64,000 nt of DNA. Origin: Nostoc spongiaeforme FACHB-130 (lineage in GTDB: Bacteria; Cyanobacteriota; Cyanobacteriia; Cyanobacteriales; Nostocaceae). A model generated the notes under the pieces. It was given only the letters and a program-made list of their open reading frames with translations, did not search any database and was not told where the DNA came from. Positions 52,260 through 60,440 of the stretch are shown one piece after another. The position numbers and the translations under genes are program-made. Positions within the stretch are counted from its first letter, which is position 1. Each line of letters starts with the position of its first letter. The stretch lies in contig NZ_JACJTB010000009.1 in assembly GCF_014698475.1 (NCBI RefSeq), forward strand, positions 1 to 64,000, given 5' to 3'.

Positions 52260-53492
52260 TTATTCTAATTTGTTGAAAATGCTTTTTAAAGCATCAGGTT
52301 TAGTTGAGACAGGTGTTGCAGTTTGTTGCCTTAATTGAGTCATTCGCTTACGCTTCCAGGCAAAGTTGAGAATATTAATGCCTAATTCTTGGGCGGTGCG
52401 AATTGTTTCTCGTGGTAAGGTTAACTTTTCATCTAATCCCCAAGCTAGTGATAAATCACCAATAACTAAAACAATGCCACCTGCAACTAAAATTTGCAGA
52501 GGCTTTTGATTGATGGTTGGTAAAGCAGCAAATAAAAATGGTTGTGTTCTTAATGGATGATGTTTATCAAGTCGGCGTAAATCTTCTAAAGGCGTGGCTA
52601 AACTTTCAGTAATTTCTAAAACGCTTTCTAATCTATCAACTGCATCGGTAGGTGCTTCTACTAATAAAATCCCCCCACTATCTAGATAGCTTTTAAGATT
52701 AGCTAATTCTTGCACATTTAAAATTAATGGTTCACTACCATTAATAAATAGCAAATCATAATTAATTGCTATCGTTGGATCTAAAAGCGGAAAATTTAAG
52801 CGGGGAATTTGCTCATCTCCTTGAAGAGTACAGGTAAGACTTGCGGTATATCTTAATAAAGAAGCGAGATTAGCAAAACTATTACCTTCTTTAGTTTCAT
52901 GGGTATCAAGATGCGCCACACGCACCACCGCCGTAGGACGCGATCGCGCCAGCTTCCGAAAGCGAAAATCTAAACTATTCAAACTAGGATAAAATACATC
53001 TTGGGGATTTTCTAAAGTTACTAATCCCGGTTGTAATAAAATTCGGCATAACTCTACCTCAAAAGCATCAGGCGGCGTTGTTTTTTCATCAATGCGAAAA
53101 GTTTCTATTTCAAATTCACTAACTTGTTTGCGTTGTAAAGTATCTGGATCTACATAACGCAAAACTAAATAAATTAATCGGGGTTTCTCTTCCGTAATAT
53201 CAGCCGAAATATGAAAATCTATCGGTTGCGGAACCACAATAGGATTCCCATTCACATCAATAGCAATTCCTGGCTGAATTTGTAACCATCGCCCATCATT
53301 ATATTGTGATGGTACATCCTTCGGTGCAGGAATCAAACTCACACCCAAACCTTCAACTATTCCGGGTTCATTAAGTGATTGATAATGAATATTTTGCCGT
53401 TGACGGTGATAATCATGCGATCGCTTCCACCGTTCAGCGTTAATTAATAAACCATCTTGAATTTGTAGTCGTTCTAGGGGGTGAATTTCCAT
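52260..53492 (-). CDS. CIS-cluster protein with C-terminal DUF4159-like domain
   Basis: This 410-residue protein starts MEIHPLERLQIQDGLLINAE, typical of small conserved baseplate-associated proteins in cyanobacterial CIS clusters (WKRSHDYHRQRQNIHYQSLN). The C-terminal ~170 residues match DUF4159: INYDLLFINGSEPLILNVQE, LKSYLDSGGILLVEAPTDAV, HHPLRTQPF, and ELGINILNFAWKRKRM. The longer frame to 53603 runs into repetitive sequence (CTERSRSSRTT) and is rejected. DUF4159 is usually found in exported or glutamine-amidotransferase-like folds, so its presence in a baseplate gene set is unusual. Confidence 0.65.
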   Translation of the reverse strand: MEIHPLERLQIQDGLLINAERWKRSHDYHRQRQNIHYQSLNEPGIVEGLGVSLIPAPKDVPSQYNDGRWLQIQPGIAIDVNGNPIVVPQPIDFHISADITEEKPRLIYLVLRYVDPDTLQRKQVSEFEIETFRIDEKTTPPDAFEVELCRILLQPGLVTLENPQDVFYPSLNSLDFRFRKLARSRPTAVVRVAHLDTHETKEGNSFANLASLLRYTASLTCTLQGDEQIPRLNFPLLDPTIAINYDLLFINGSEPLILNVQELANLKSYLDSGGILLVEAPTDAVDRLESVLEITESLATPLEDLRRLDKHHPLRTQPFLFAALPTINQKPLQILVAGGIVLVIGDLSLAWGLDEKLTLPRETIRTAQELGINILNFAWKRKRMTQLRQQTATPVSTKPDALKSIFNKLE

Positions 53493-53614
53493 AATTGGGG
53501 GTTTAGGGGTGTCAGGGTGTAGGGGTGTGGTTCGGCTACTTCGGCTGCGCTCAGTACAAGTTCGCTCACCAACCTTGGGTTTAGGGGGAAGAACCAATGA
53601 CAAAGGACAAATGA

Positions 53615-54661
53615 CTATTGACCATTAGTTATTGACTCATCTATATAAATTTCATAAGTACAAAATGCGGGTTTTTCTTGCTCAATAATATGTCGCACTA
53701 ATTGTTCATCTACTTGATTTGGGCGTTGGGGATGTAAACGAACTATAAAATGATACGGACGACCGCCGCCAATCATTGCATCTTCACCTAAGCGCGTATT
53801 TCCTAAAACAAAACCTTCGCCGCGAATTTCTTCAATACAAATATGTTTATCAACTTCTCTTGTAATGTGTTCATCTAAAGGTAAATCTGTATAAAGATGT
53901 ATATATAAACGCAAACCTCTACGTGTTCCCCGCCAGCGATACAGTTCAACCGCCGAACGAATTAAATAACGTTGTCGTTCGATAGTCCAACGGCGGTCAA
54001 CAGGCCAAGCTACCCAGTGCGCGAGAAAAGGTAACAATGTCTGCGGTGCGGTCATGGGGTCGAGATAAGCCCACAACACGTCCAGCGTTTGCACTGAGGG
54101 TTCAAACGCCTGTTCAAAAATTTTCAAGAAGCGCCCAATAAAATCAACTTCTCGATAAACCGCAGGTAAAAACTTGGGATAGAGACTGCGGGGACGGACA
54201 TACAAATTTAAACCAGCCGTTTCAACTAACTGTCTACCAGTACCCTCCTCGGTGTAATTAACGTGAATGCGACTGTGATAATCCAACACCAAAGATTGAC
54301 CAGTCGCCAACGCGGGAGTTTCAAAAAAATCGGCGGGAAGTTGGAAGTATAACACCACATCCATCCGCGATCGCGGCGCGAGTTCATAACCCTCCATCCC
54401 AATGCGACACCACTCAGCCGGGAAATTCCCCTCCACCCGCACATTCAACCGCAACATCCGACTACCCAAGTTTTCTAGCTGTAAAACTATCTCACTCGGT
54501 TCCGGCGGATGAACTACCAAATCACACCCAGCACGTACCGTAGTTTGACTACTAAGTGCTATTTGCGAAAAATCATCTGCACCCTTATCCACCGCCGATG
54601 TTTGAATGGCGTTAGGTAATTGCATTGATGTAAGTTGCAGGTGCAGAATTTGACTAGTCAT
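53615..54661 (-). CDS. cis12: CIS baseplate protein, phage gpI/Afp12-like (Cis12) with N-terminal Ig-like domain
   Basis: This 348-residue protein's C-terminal ~200 residues match tail protein I (P2 gpI) of contractile baseplates: YPKFLPAVYREVDFIGRFLK, DVLWAYLDPMTAPQTLLPFL, HWVAWPVDRRWTIERQRYLI, YRWRGTRRGLRLYIHLYTD. The N-terminal ~150 residues are a beta-sandwich (EIVLQLENLGSRMLRLNVRV) like the Ig domains of the two membrane proteins downstream. In phage, gpI with gpJ makes the baseplate wedge. The N-terminal domain may contact the anchor proteins. Confidence 0.82.
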   Translation of the reverse strand: MTSQILHLQLTSMQLPNAIQTSAVDKGADDFSQIALSSQTTVRAGCDLVVHPPEPSEIVLQLENLGSRMLRLNVRVEGNFPAEWCRIGMEGYELAPRSRMDVVLYFQLPADFFETPALATGQSLVLDYHSRIHVNYTEEGTGRQLVETAGLNLYVRPRSLYPKFLPAVYREVDFIGRFLKIFEQAFEPSVQTLDVLWAYLDPMTAPQTLLPFLAHWVAWPVDRRWTIERQRYLIRSAVELYRWRGTRRGLRLYIHLYTDLPLDEHITREVDKHICIEEIRGEGFVLGNTRLGEDAMIGGGRPYHFIVRLHPQRPNQVDEQLVRHIIEQEKPAFCTYEIYIDESITNGQ

Positions 54662-54706
54662 AAAAAGTCAAAAGTAAAAAGGTAAAAGGTAAAAGTAAAA
54701 ATAAAC
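54662..54706. repeat. A-rich repeat flanking the S23 gene (left)
   Basis: AAAAGTAAAAAGGTAAAAGG-type units lie directly downstream of the S23 gene. The complementary form CCTTTTTACTTTTG is at 55112-55153 on its upstream side, so the gene sits between inverted copies. Confidence 0.5.
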
Positions 54707-55090
54707 TTATTTAGGGTTATGATTATTTTTTGCAGAGACTATGATCGCACCAATAATCCGCATTAATTCTTCAGCTTCAAGTTGTATGTCTGAAAGCCGT
54801 GCTTGAGGTAAGACTTTTGTAGCACCAAGTAATCTTAGCCAATAATGAGTCTCGCGTGCTTCTTTTAAAGCAATAGCATTTTTACTGATAAAATCAGGTT
54901 TACTTTGCCCAGCCTTAGCTTCTTCAACATTAGCTCCAATAGATGTTCCAGAACGCAAGAGTTGTTTACTTAATGTTCTTCCTACTCCTGGCCGTTCATC
55001 TAGTAATTGACATACTTTGACAATCCGAATAGCAAAATTAAAAGTTCTCTCACGAATATCTTTTGGTTTACCTTCGTAGCCTATGTTCAT
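54707..55090 (-). CDS. Four-helix-bundle (S23/23S rRNA-IVP-type) protein, inserted in the CIS cluster
   Basis: The 127-residue protein has RTFNFAIRIVKVCQLLDERP, LLRSGTSIGANVEEAKAGQS and KNAIALKEARETHYWLRLLG, the signature of the S23/IVP family of four-helix bundles that form pentamers. The family is often associated with mobile intervening sequences and also found in ordinary loci. Its role is unknown. It lies between gpJ and gpI genes that are normally adjacent, with inverted A-rich repeats on both sides, so it is probably a later insertion. Confidence 0.85.
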   Translation of the reverse strand: MNIGYEGKPKDIRERTFNFAIRIVKVCQLLDERPGVGRTLSKQLLRSGTSIGANVEEAKAGQSKPDFISKNAIALKEARETHYWLRLLGATKVLPQARLSDIQLEAEELMRIIGAIIVSAKNNHNPK

Positions 55091-55111
55091 AACTTTATTT
55101 CTCTTGTAATT

Positions 55112-55153
55112 AATTTTTTTGCCTTTTGCCTTTTTACTTTTGCCTTTTTTTTA
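55112..55153. repeat. A-rich repeat flanking the S23 gene (right)
   Basis: TTTTTGCCTTTTGCCTTTTT followed by ACTTTTGCC, complementary to the repeat at 54662-54706 and to those near 15311, 16657, 18121, 52225 and 63030. Confidence 0.5.
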
Positions 55154-57316
55154 CTGAATTAAATTAACAACATGGCCAGAACGTAAACGAGTATTTTGCC
55201 AAGAACAAATTAAACCCAACGCCCCTGGATCAATCACCGGATTTTGGGGAAGCGATCGCACCCAAGTTGAACCCACATAGCGCAATTCAAACAACTGCAC
55301 TACCCCCAAATACCGCACCGCCGGAAATTGCTGGAACAAATTCACAATATCCGAAGGATAAACAGGTCGCCCAAACGGCCAGCCTCTCCCATCCTGACCC
55401 CCCGTAATCGGGTTGAGAAATCGATACAACGCCACCCGTAACTTACCCAAAATCTCTTGCTGGGCGGCAGGGTGGTTGTATTCCGGTTCCAGGGAGACTT
55501 CTGTTTGCACTGCTACACCCACATATTCCGGGGCTTGCAATTTAACTTGGATTCCTAATAACCTCCGTTCATCTAAATAAGCAATAATTTGGTCGCGCAA
55601 TTGCGGACTCAAACTAAATAATTCCGGTTCGATACCTTCGCCACGAATAATTGCATCTGTATTCGCCGCCGGGACAACTAATAATTTGATGGTTCCGGCT
55701 TCCTTTGTTGATGTCGGTGGTAAACAACGCACCCGCGCCACCGCACCACCGCCAGCTTGTAGCGTCAGCACCTCAAAATCTTCGGGAGTCACAGCGCGAT
55801 CGCGGGTTCGCAACATCGCCGGAACTCGAATCACCGCATCTTCCAAAGATTCCGCATCAGAACCGTTACGCGCGGGTGTATGGTTAATCAACCTCGCCAC
55901 ATACGGAACCGCATTTTTCGCTACGGTAATCGTCCCCCGTTGCACATTCCCCTTACGCCCTCCACCAGTGCGGTATGCAACCATCCGAATTACCGACCCA
56001 CGCGGCGGTACAGCCCCATATTGCCTTTCTAACTCCTGAATATTGGCAAAATTACCTACTCCCCTCCTTAATTCTGTCTGTTGCTGGAGTTGGGCTGGTT
56101 CTCGAATCACCGGGCCAAACTGTACCGTCCCGGTGCGCGAATCAATTGTGTAGTGCAAATCTTGGGGGAGAGAATTAGCAAAATCGCTGACTTCATACCA
56201 CCTTTGAGGGATTCCTCCAGGTGGTGAAATGATCAAATATTCATCTTCTCGACGGTTCAACACCGGAACACCTTGTAACTGAAAAGTCTGTCCCGGTGTA
56301 CCGTCACTTTCCCCTAAAATTTCATTGCGAATCAACTCACTTTGACTCGCACCCACCGTTCCGCCAATGGATCTAACAGCCAAACCAATCATCCGAGGCG
56401 AACTGCTATATCCTGGTTGATTGGGTTGAGGTGCAGTATAAACGCAACGCAACCAACGCCCTTGATAGGCGGTGAAAGTCGTCACAGGCCAAGATTGCGG
56501 TAAATGCAGGACAATATCTGCACCTTGCAGGGGATTAATCCCTTGAGTCAGCAATTCGCTAAAACTAAAACCCTTAGTGCTATCGTCCGATTCTTGCAAC
56601 AGTACCGCTTCCCATTCCACACCGTTCCAAGCTTCCCAACGGCGCGGCGGAATATCTGGGTTAATCCCCGTGGCGGTGGCGGCTTCTCCTTTTAATTGCA
56701 GTGCGAGAACGTTACCTTCGCACTGGGATTCCCCATCAATCACTAAATAAAAAGTGTTTCCGGGTTGGGGTTGTTCTTCAAACAGTGCCAACTCTCTACC
56801 ATACCACTCACCATCAGAGCGCATCGTCCATAAATTAGTAAAGCGATCGCGCAAAATTTCCGGTTTTTGATCGGCGGTGGGACAGGTGAGAAAGTGGCGA
56901 ATTTGCGGTTTATCAATTATTAAAGGCCGATCTGTGGTGAATGCGATCGCCTCTTCTGTTTCCGTGCGAATTGTCGCCACCTCCACCCCAGCCGGAATCG
57001 TGTAAGTGTCCGGTAAAGCCGCACTAAGATAAAAAGTAATATCCGCCACTGCAGGTGCAGGTGCTTGCAACCTAACGCCTAATAACTCTAAAAAAGTAAT
57101 GTAATTGCGCTTTGGTACTTCATTAAACCGCAGCAACATTTGGTCAGTTAACCAAGCAAATAGCTCAATTAGCGTGATACCTGGGTCACTAGGGTTATAA
57201 TTCGTCCATTCTGGACAATAGCGGGGAATCCGCAGAATACACTCATCAACTAAATCTTTAAAAGTGCGATCGTCTAGATTAGACTTTGGTAACTTTGGTA
57301 AAAAATCAAATTCCAC
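55151..57316 (-). CDS. cis11: CIS baseplate wedge protein, gpJ/Afp11-like (Cis11)
   Basis: This 721-residue protein starts at GTG (MEFDFLPKLPKSNLDDRTFK). It contains CPEWTNYNPSDPGITLIELF, FRFNEVPKRNYITFLELLGV-type sequence and QRGTITVAKNAVPYVARLIN, then the baseplate J signature (RVPAMLRTRDRAVTPEDFEV, EYVGVAVQTEVSLEPEYNHP). The family is the large wedge subunit of T4 gp6/P2 gpJ/Afp11 type. The C-terminal PVYPSDIVNLFQQFPAVRYL matches contractile-tail wedges. The gene is the centre of the baseplate set, followed by the S23 gene and cis12. Confidence 0.88.
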   Translation of the reverse strand: MEFDFLPKLPKSNLDDRTFKDLVDECILRIPRYCPEWTNYNPSDPGITLIELFAWLTDQMLLRFNEVPKRNYITFLELLGVRLQAPAPAVADITFYLSAALPDTYTIPAGVEVATIRTETEEAIAFTTDRPLIIDKPQIRHFLTCPTADQKPEILRDRFTNLWTMRSDGEWYGRELALFEEQPQPGNTFYLVIDGESQCEGNVLALQLKGEAATATGINPDIPPRRWEAWNGVEWEAVLLQESDDSTKGFSFSELLTQGINPLQGADIVLHLPQSWPVTTFTAYQGRWLRCVYTAPQPNQPGYSSSPRMIGLAVRSIGGTVGASQSELIRNEILGESDGTPGQTFQLQGVPVLNRREDEYLIISPPGGIPQRWYEVSDFANSLPQDLHYTIDSRTGTVQFGPVIREPAQLQQQTELRRGVGNFANIQELERQYGAVPPRGSVIRMVAYRTGGGRKGNVQRGTITVAKNAVPYVARLINHTPARNGSDAESLEDAVIRVPAMLRTRDRAVTPEDFEVLTLQAGGGAVARVRCLPPTSTKEAGTIKLLVVPAANTDAIIRGEGIEPELFSLSPQLRDQIIAYLDERRLLGIQVKLQAPEYVGVAVQTEVSLEPEYNHPAAQQEILGKLRVALYRFLNPITGGQDGRGWPFGRPVYPSDIVNLFQQFPAVRYLGVVQLFELRYVGSTWVRSLPQNPVIDPGALGLICSWQNTRLRSGHVVNLIQ

Positions 57317-57370
57317 AATATTAAAAATAATTAGTTAAAACACAAATGACCAATGACCAATGACAATTAA

Positions 57371-57772
57371 CTATTGCCCATTCAAATAAAACGGAAATAC
57401 TAAACTCCGCGAATCATGGCTATCTTTAGGATGATATTCAATCACAATATCTACACGACCTCGCAGGGGATCTGGGTCAGCACGCACCGCATCTAAAACA
57501 ATGCGCGGTTCCCACATTTCCAACGCTTCTTGGACGTGTAGACGCAAAAGTAATAAAGTTTGCGTATTCATCGGTGCAAAAGTCAACTCAGACAACCGCG
57601 AACCAAAGTTAGGACGATACACCCGTTCACCCAACTCGGTACGCAGAATCAGCATCATCGACTCTTCAATATTGCGATCAGCCTTACTAAGTTGCAGACC
57701 TCCTTGGACATTCACCCGCAATGGAAACGACCAGCCCGCACCCAGGTGTTGATTTTGATTGAGTTCTGGCAT
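57371..57772 (-). CDS. cis9: CIS baseplate protein, gp25/Afp9-like (Cis9)
   Basis: This 133-residue protein of the GPW/gp25 family has GAGWSFPLRVNVQGGLQLSK, SMMLILRTELGERVYRPNFG and SRLSELTFAPMNTQTLLLLR. gp25 joins the wedge to the hub and sheath in T4-like baseplates. It lies 54 bp before cis11. It is the first gene after the 58.4-60.2 kb kinase insertion. Confidence 0.9.
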   Translation of the reverse strand: MPELNQNQHLGAGWSFPLRVNVQGGLQLSKADRNIEESMMLILRTELGERVYRPNFGSRLSELTFAPMNTQTLLLLRLHVQEALEMWEPRIVLDAVRADPDPLRGRVDIVIEYHPKDSHDSRSLVFPFYLNGQ

Positions 57773-58364
57773 GGTAGGTACAAAGTGATGAGCAGTTTAC
57801 GCTACTTTATGGCGATCGCTAAAACTAATACCATTCGCCAAAAGTCGAGTTAACTTTCATTTTGGCAACATCGTCTGTGATTAACCTACATCCCAATACA
57901 GTTCAGTTAAGGCGACAACTTAGACTGGTATAGGTTGGATGGAGGAACGGAACCCAACATTTTCAAGGCTTTGTTGGGTTACGCTATCGCTACACCCAAC
58001 CTACTATTCTCTGCTGGTGACGATGACTATGAGACGTATTCAAACAATGTCAACTTAATGCCGTGATATTTCTGTTCAGTGTATCACTTTATATATAGTA
58101 TTTTTTCTAAGTAGATTTACCGAATATACAAAAATCAATGAATTTACGGTGAACTCTCAGAAATGAGTAACTTATAATCGAGTTGCATCAACTTTATTTA
58201 AAATTATAATTTTGCAAAATCCCAGCTAATACCTAAAAAATGGCAGTTGTTTGACACTAATTATAGAGGTGACAAATAGCCAAGAATAAATGAAAATATC
58301 CATCTATTAGGTATCCAAGACTGATGCTTAAGCAAAATCTGAAATAAAATCAGGATGAGAGCAA
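57773..58364. promoter_or_regulatory. Divergent intergenic region between cis9 and a histidine kinase, with a palindromic repeat
   Basis: This 592-bp region holds a common cyanobacterial inverted repeat (TAGGTTGGATGGAGGAACGG, AACCCAAC, and TTGTTGGGTTACG...CACCCAACCTAC, 57930-58005), and a CCAATACAGTTCAGTTAAGG motif at 57893. No gene is supported. Promoters for cis9 (minus) and the kinase (plus) must be here or nearby. Confidence 0.45.
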
Positions 58365-60158
58365 ATGGTTAAAAGCAATTTCAGAAATCTGATTGTAAAA
58401 AAGGATGTATTAGCTCTTCTGAATGATTTTGCTCAAGCGATAGATTGTCAGTTTACTATAGAAAATACGGAAGGCGAAATACTCTTCGGGCAAGCAGGAG
58501 GAACCTGTGCGATCGCTCATCCGATAGAATTTGCTGGTGAAGTGATTGGTTGGGTACGTGGTTCACAACAGGCATCTGGTGTTGCTTCATTCCTGACTTA
58601 TGCACTCAAACAAGAATCTGAGAAAAAAAATCTCGCCCATGAACTGCTAGAAAGATATCAAGAAATTGATTTACTCCATGATATTTCCATTCAAGTAACT
58701 GCTAGTCTTAATCTCCGTCCAGTTTCTCGATTGCTCATCCAAGAAGCCGCTCAATTAATCCCTTCTACTGGTGGCGCGATTTTATTATTAAATCAAAAAA
58801 CCAATGTCTTTGAAATCCTCGCTGAAATTGGCAGCAGCAGTTATCTCCAGCAACCGATAAAGCTAGGCGAAGGCATTATCGGTAATATAGTGCAGATGGG
58901 ACGCGGGGAAATTGTGAACAATATTGTTGCTTATCCCAGATATCTTGGAGAAAAGAAACAATTCAATTCCTTGATTTGTGTGCCGTTAAATGTTGAAGAA
59001 CGGGTAGTTGGGGCAATTGTCATTGGTAGCGAAACTGCGGTTAATTATACTAGCCGAGACTTAAAATTATTAAGTATATTGGCAATGCAGGCGGGAGTGG
59101 CGATTGAAAAAGCCTTGCTTTATGAACAAAGTTGTGAAGCGGCAAAAATTGCCCAAATCCAAGCGCAACAACTCCAAACTACACTGCATGAATTACAACA
59201 AACGCAAGCACAGTTAATTCAAAGTGAAAAAATGTCAAGTTTGGGGCAATTAGTCGCTGGTATTGCCCATGAAATTAATAATCCAGTTAATTTTATTAGT
59301 GGAAATATTAATCATGCTCAACAATATGTTGATGATTTATTGCGTCTAGTCCATATCTATCAAGACAACTGCGACTATCTTCCAGAAATTCAAGAACTCA
59401 GCGAAGAAATTGATTTAGACTTTGTTTCAGAAGACTTACCGAAACTAATCAGTTCCATGAGTTTAGGTATTAAGCGTGTGCGAGAGATTGTATTATCCTT
59501 ACGCAACTTTTCTCGCACCGAGCAATCACAAATGACCCCAGCCGATATTCATGAAGGTATTGATAGTACTCTGCTAATTTTAGATAATCGCTTAAAGACA
59601 AGCTGTAGCAACTTAGGAATTGAAGTCATCAAAAATTACGATGTAATACCTTTAGTTGAGTGTTATCCCAGCCAACTAAATCAGGTATTTATGAATATTC
59701 TGGCAAATGCGATCGATGCTTTAGATGGTCAGGAAAAAGAAGGGATTATTACTATTAGCACCTCATTGGAAAATGGCAAATCATTTACCCATTCTCCATA
59801 TATAGTGGTTCGGATTCAAGATAATGGTTCAGGAATGACCCAAGATGTGCGCGATCGCCTTTTTGAACCATTCTTCACCACCAAACCCATCGGCAAAGGT
59901 ACAGGCTTAGGAATGCCCATTTGTCGTAAAATCATCGAAAAGCATAACGGTCAAATAGAATGCTTCTCTGAACCCGGACAAGGCACAATTTTCTGCATTC
60001 ACATTCCCATCTCCGCTCGCAAGAATGTGGAAGTCCCAAAAAATATGCTGAGTAAAGGCTCTTTTACCTTTCAACCACCAATTAACACCGTTGGCGCACC
60101 TATACCCACAACCGTAGTTAACGGCACACCTGTAACAGTATTCACACCAGCTACCTGA
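58365..60158 (+). CDS. GAF-domain sensor histidine kinase overlapping the PAAR gene
   Basis: The 597-residue protein has an N-terminal PAS-like segment (about 15-70), a GAF domain (about 115-255; TASLNLRPVSRLLIQEAAQL, SLICVPLNVEERVVGAIVIG), and a coiled linker (QLQTTLHELQQTQAQL). HisKA follows (GIAHEINNPVNFISGN, His302), then HATPase (NANAIDALDGQ, DNGSGM, GKGTGLGMPICRK). The normal kinase end would be near 60020 (CIHIPISA). The frame runs on into the antisense of the PAAR gene, giving the PPINTVGAPIPTTVVNGTPV tail. The overlap with PAAR is 88 bp. No response regulator is adjacent. Confidence 0.85.
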   Translation: MVKSNFRNLIVKKDVLALLNDFAQAIDCQFTIENTEGEILFGQAGGTCAIAHPIEFAGEVIGWVRGSQQASGVASFLTYALKQESEKKNLAHELLERYQEIDLLHDISIQVTASLNLRPVSRLLIQEAAQLIPSTGGAILLLNQKTNVFEILAEIGSSSYLQQPIKLGEGIIGNIVQMGRGEIVNNIVAYPRYLGEKKQFNSLICVPLNVEERVVGAIVIGSETAVNYTSRDLKLLSILAMQAGVAIEKALLYEQSCEAAKIAQIQAQQLQTTLHELQQTQAQLIQSEKMSSLGQLVAGIAHEINNPVNFISGNINHAQQYVDDLLRLVHIYQDNCDYLPEIQELSEEIDLDFVSEDLPKLISSMSLGIKRVREIVLSLRNFSRTEQSQMTPADIHEGIDSTLLILDNRLKTSCSNLGIEVIKNYDVIPLVECYPSQLNQVFMNILANAIDALDGQEKEGIITISTSLENGKSFTHSPYIVVRIQDNGSGMTQDVRDRLFEPFFTTKPIGKGTGLGMPICRKIIEKHNGQIECFSEPGQGTIFCIHIPISARKNVEVPKNMLSKGSFTFQPPINTVGAPIPTTVVNGTPVTVFTPAT

Positions 60159-60358
60159 GATGTAACTCGCGCGGCAGGTCTACCACCAATCAAAACCGTA
60201 AACGACCCCAGCACAATACTACCAGTCACCACAGGCCCCGCTACTAAATCGCCAACACAAGCTGCGGGTAAACCTGCAATTAAAACATTCGGCACACCAG
60301 GCCCAGTAATTGGATCGCCTGTGACAGTTAAATCAGTTAATCTTGCTGCGGGAAACAT
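60071..60358 (-). CDS. cis10: PAAR-domain spike tip (Cis10-like)
   Basis: This 95-residue protein has MFPAARLTDLTVTGDPITGP, LPAACVGDLVAGPVV and GGRPAARVTSQVAGVNTVTG, ending VLIGG; it is a PAAR beta-tip that caps the VgrG spike. It lies 82 bp downstream of the VgrG gene in the same orientation. Its 3' 88 bp are the antisense of the histidine kinase end, so convergent transcription could interfere. Confidence 0.85.
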   Translation of the reverse strand: MFPAARLTDLTVTGDPITGPGVPNVLIAGLPAACVGDLVAGPVVTGSIVLGSFTVLIGGRPAARVTSQVAGVNTVTGVPLTTVVGIGAPTVLIGG

Positions 60359-60440
60359 AAGTTTTTAGGGAGTAGGGAGTTGGGAATAGGGAGTAAGGGT
60401 GTAAGGGGGAGAAGAACCAATGACAAATGACCAATGACCA

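Noticed and set aside
53492-53603. Longer N-terminus for the DUF4159-containing protein
   Set aside because: The extension (CTERSRSSRTT) is translated intergenic repeat; the ATG of MEIHPLERL gives the conserved N-terminus.
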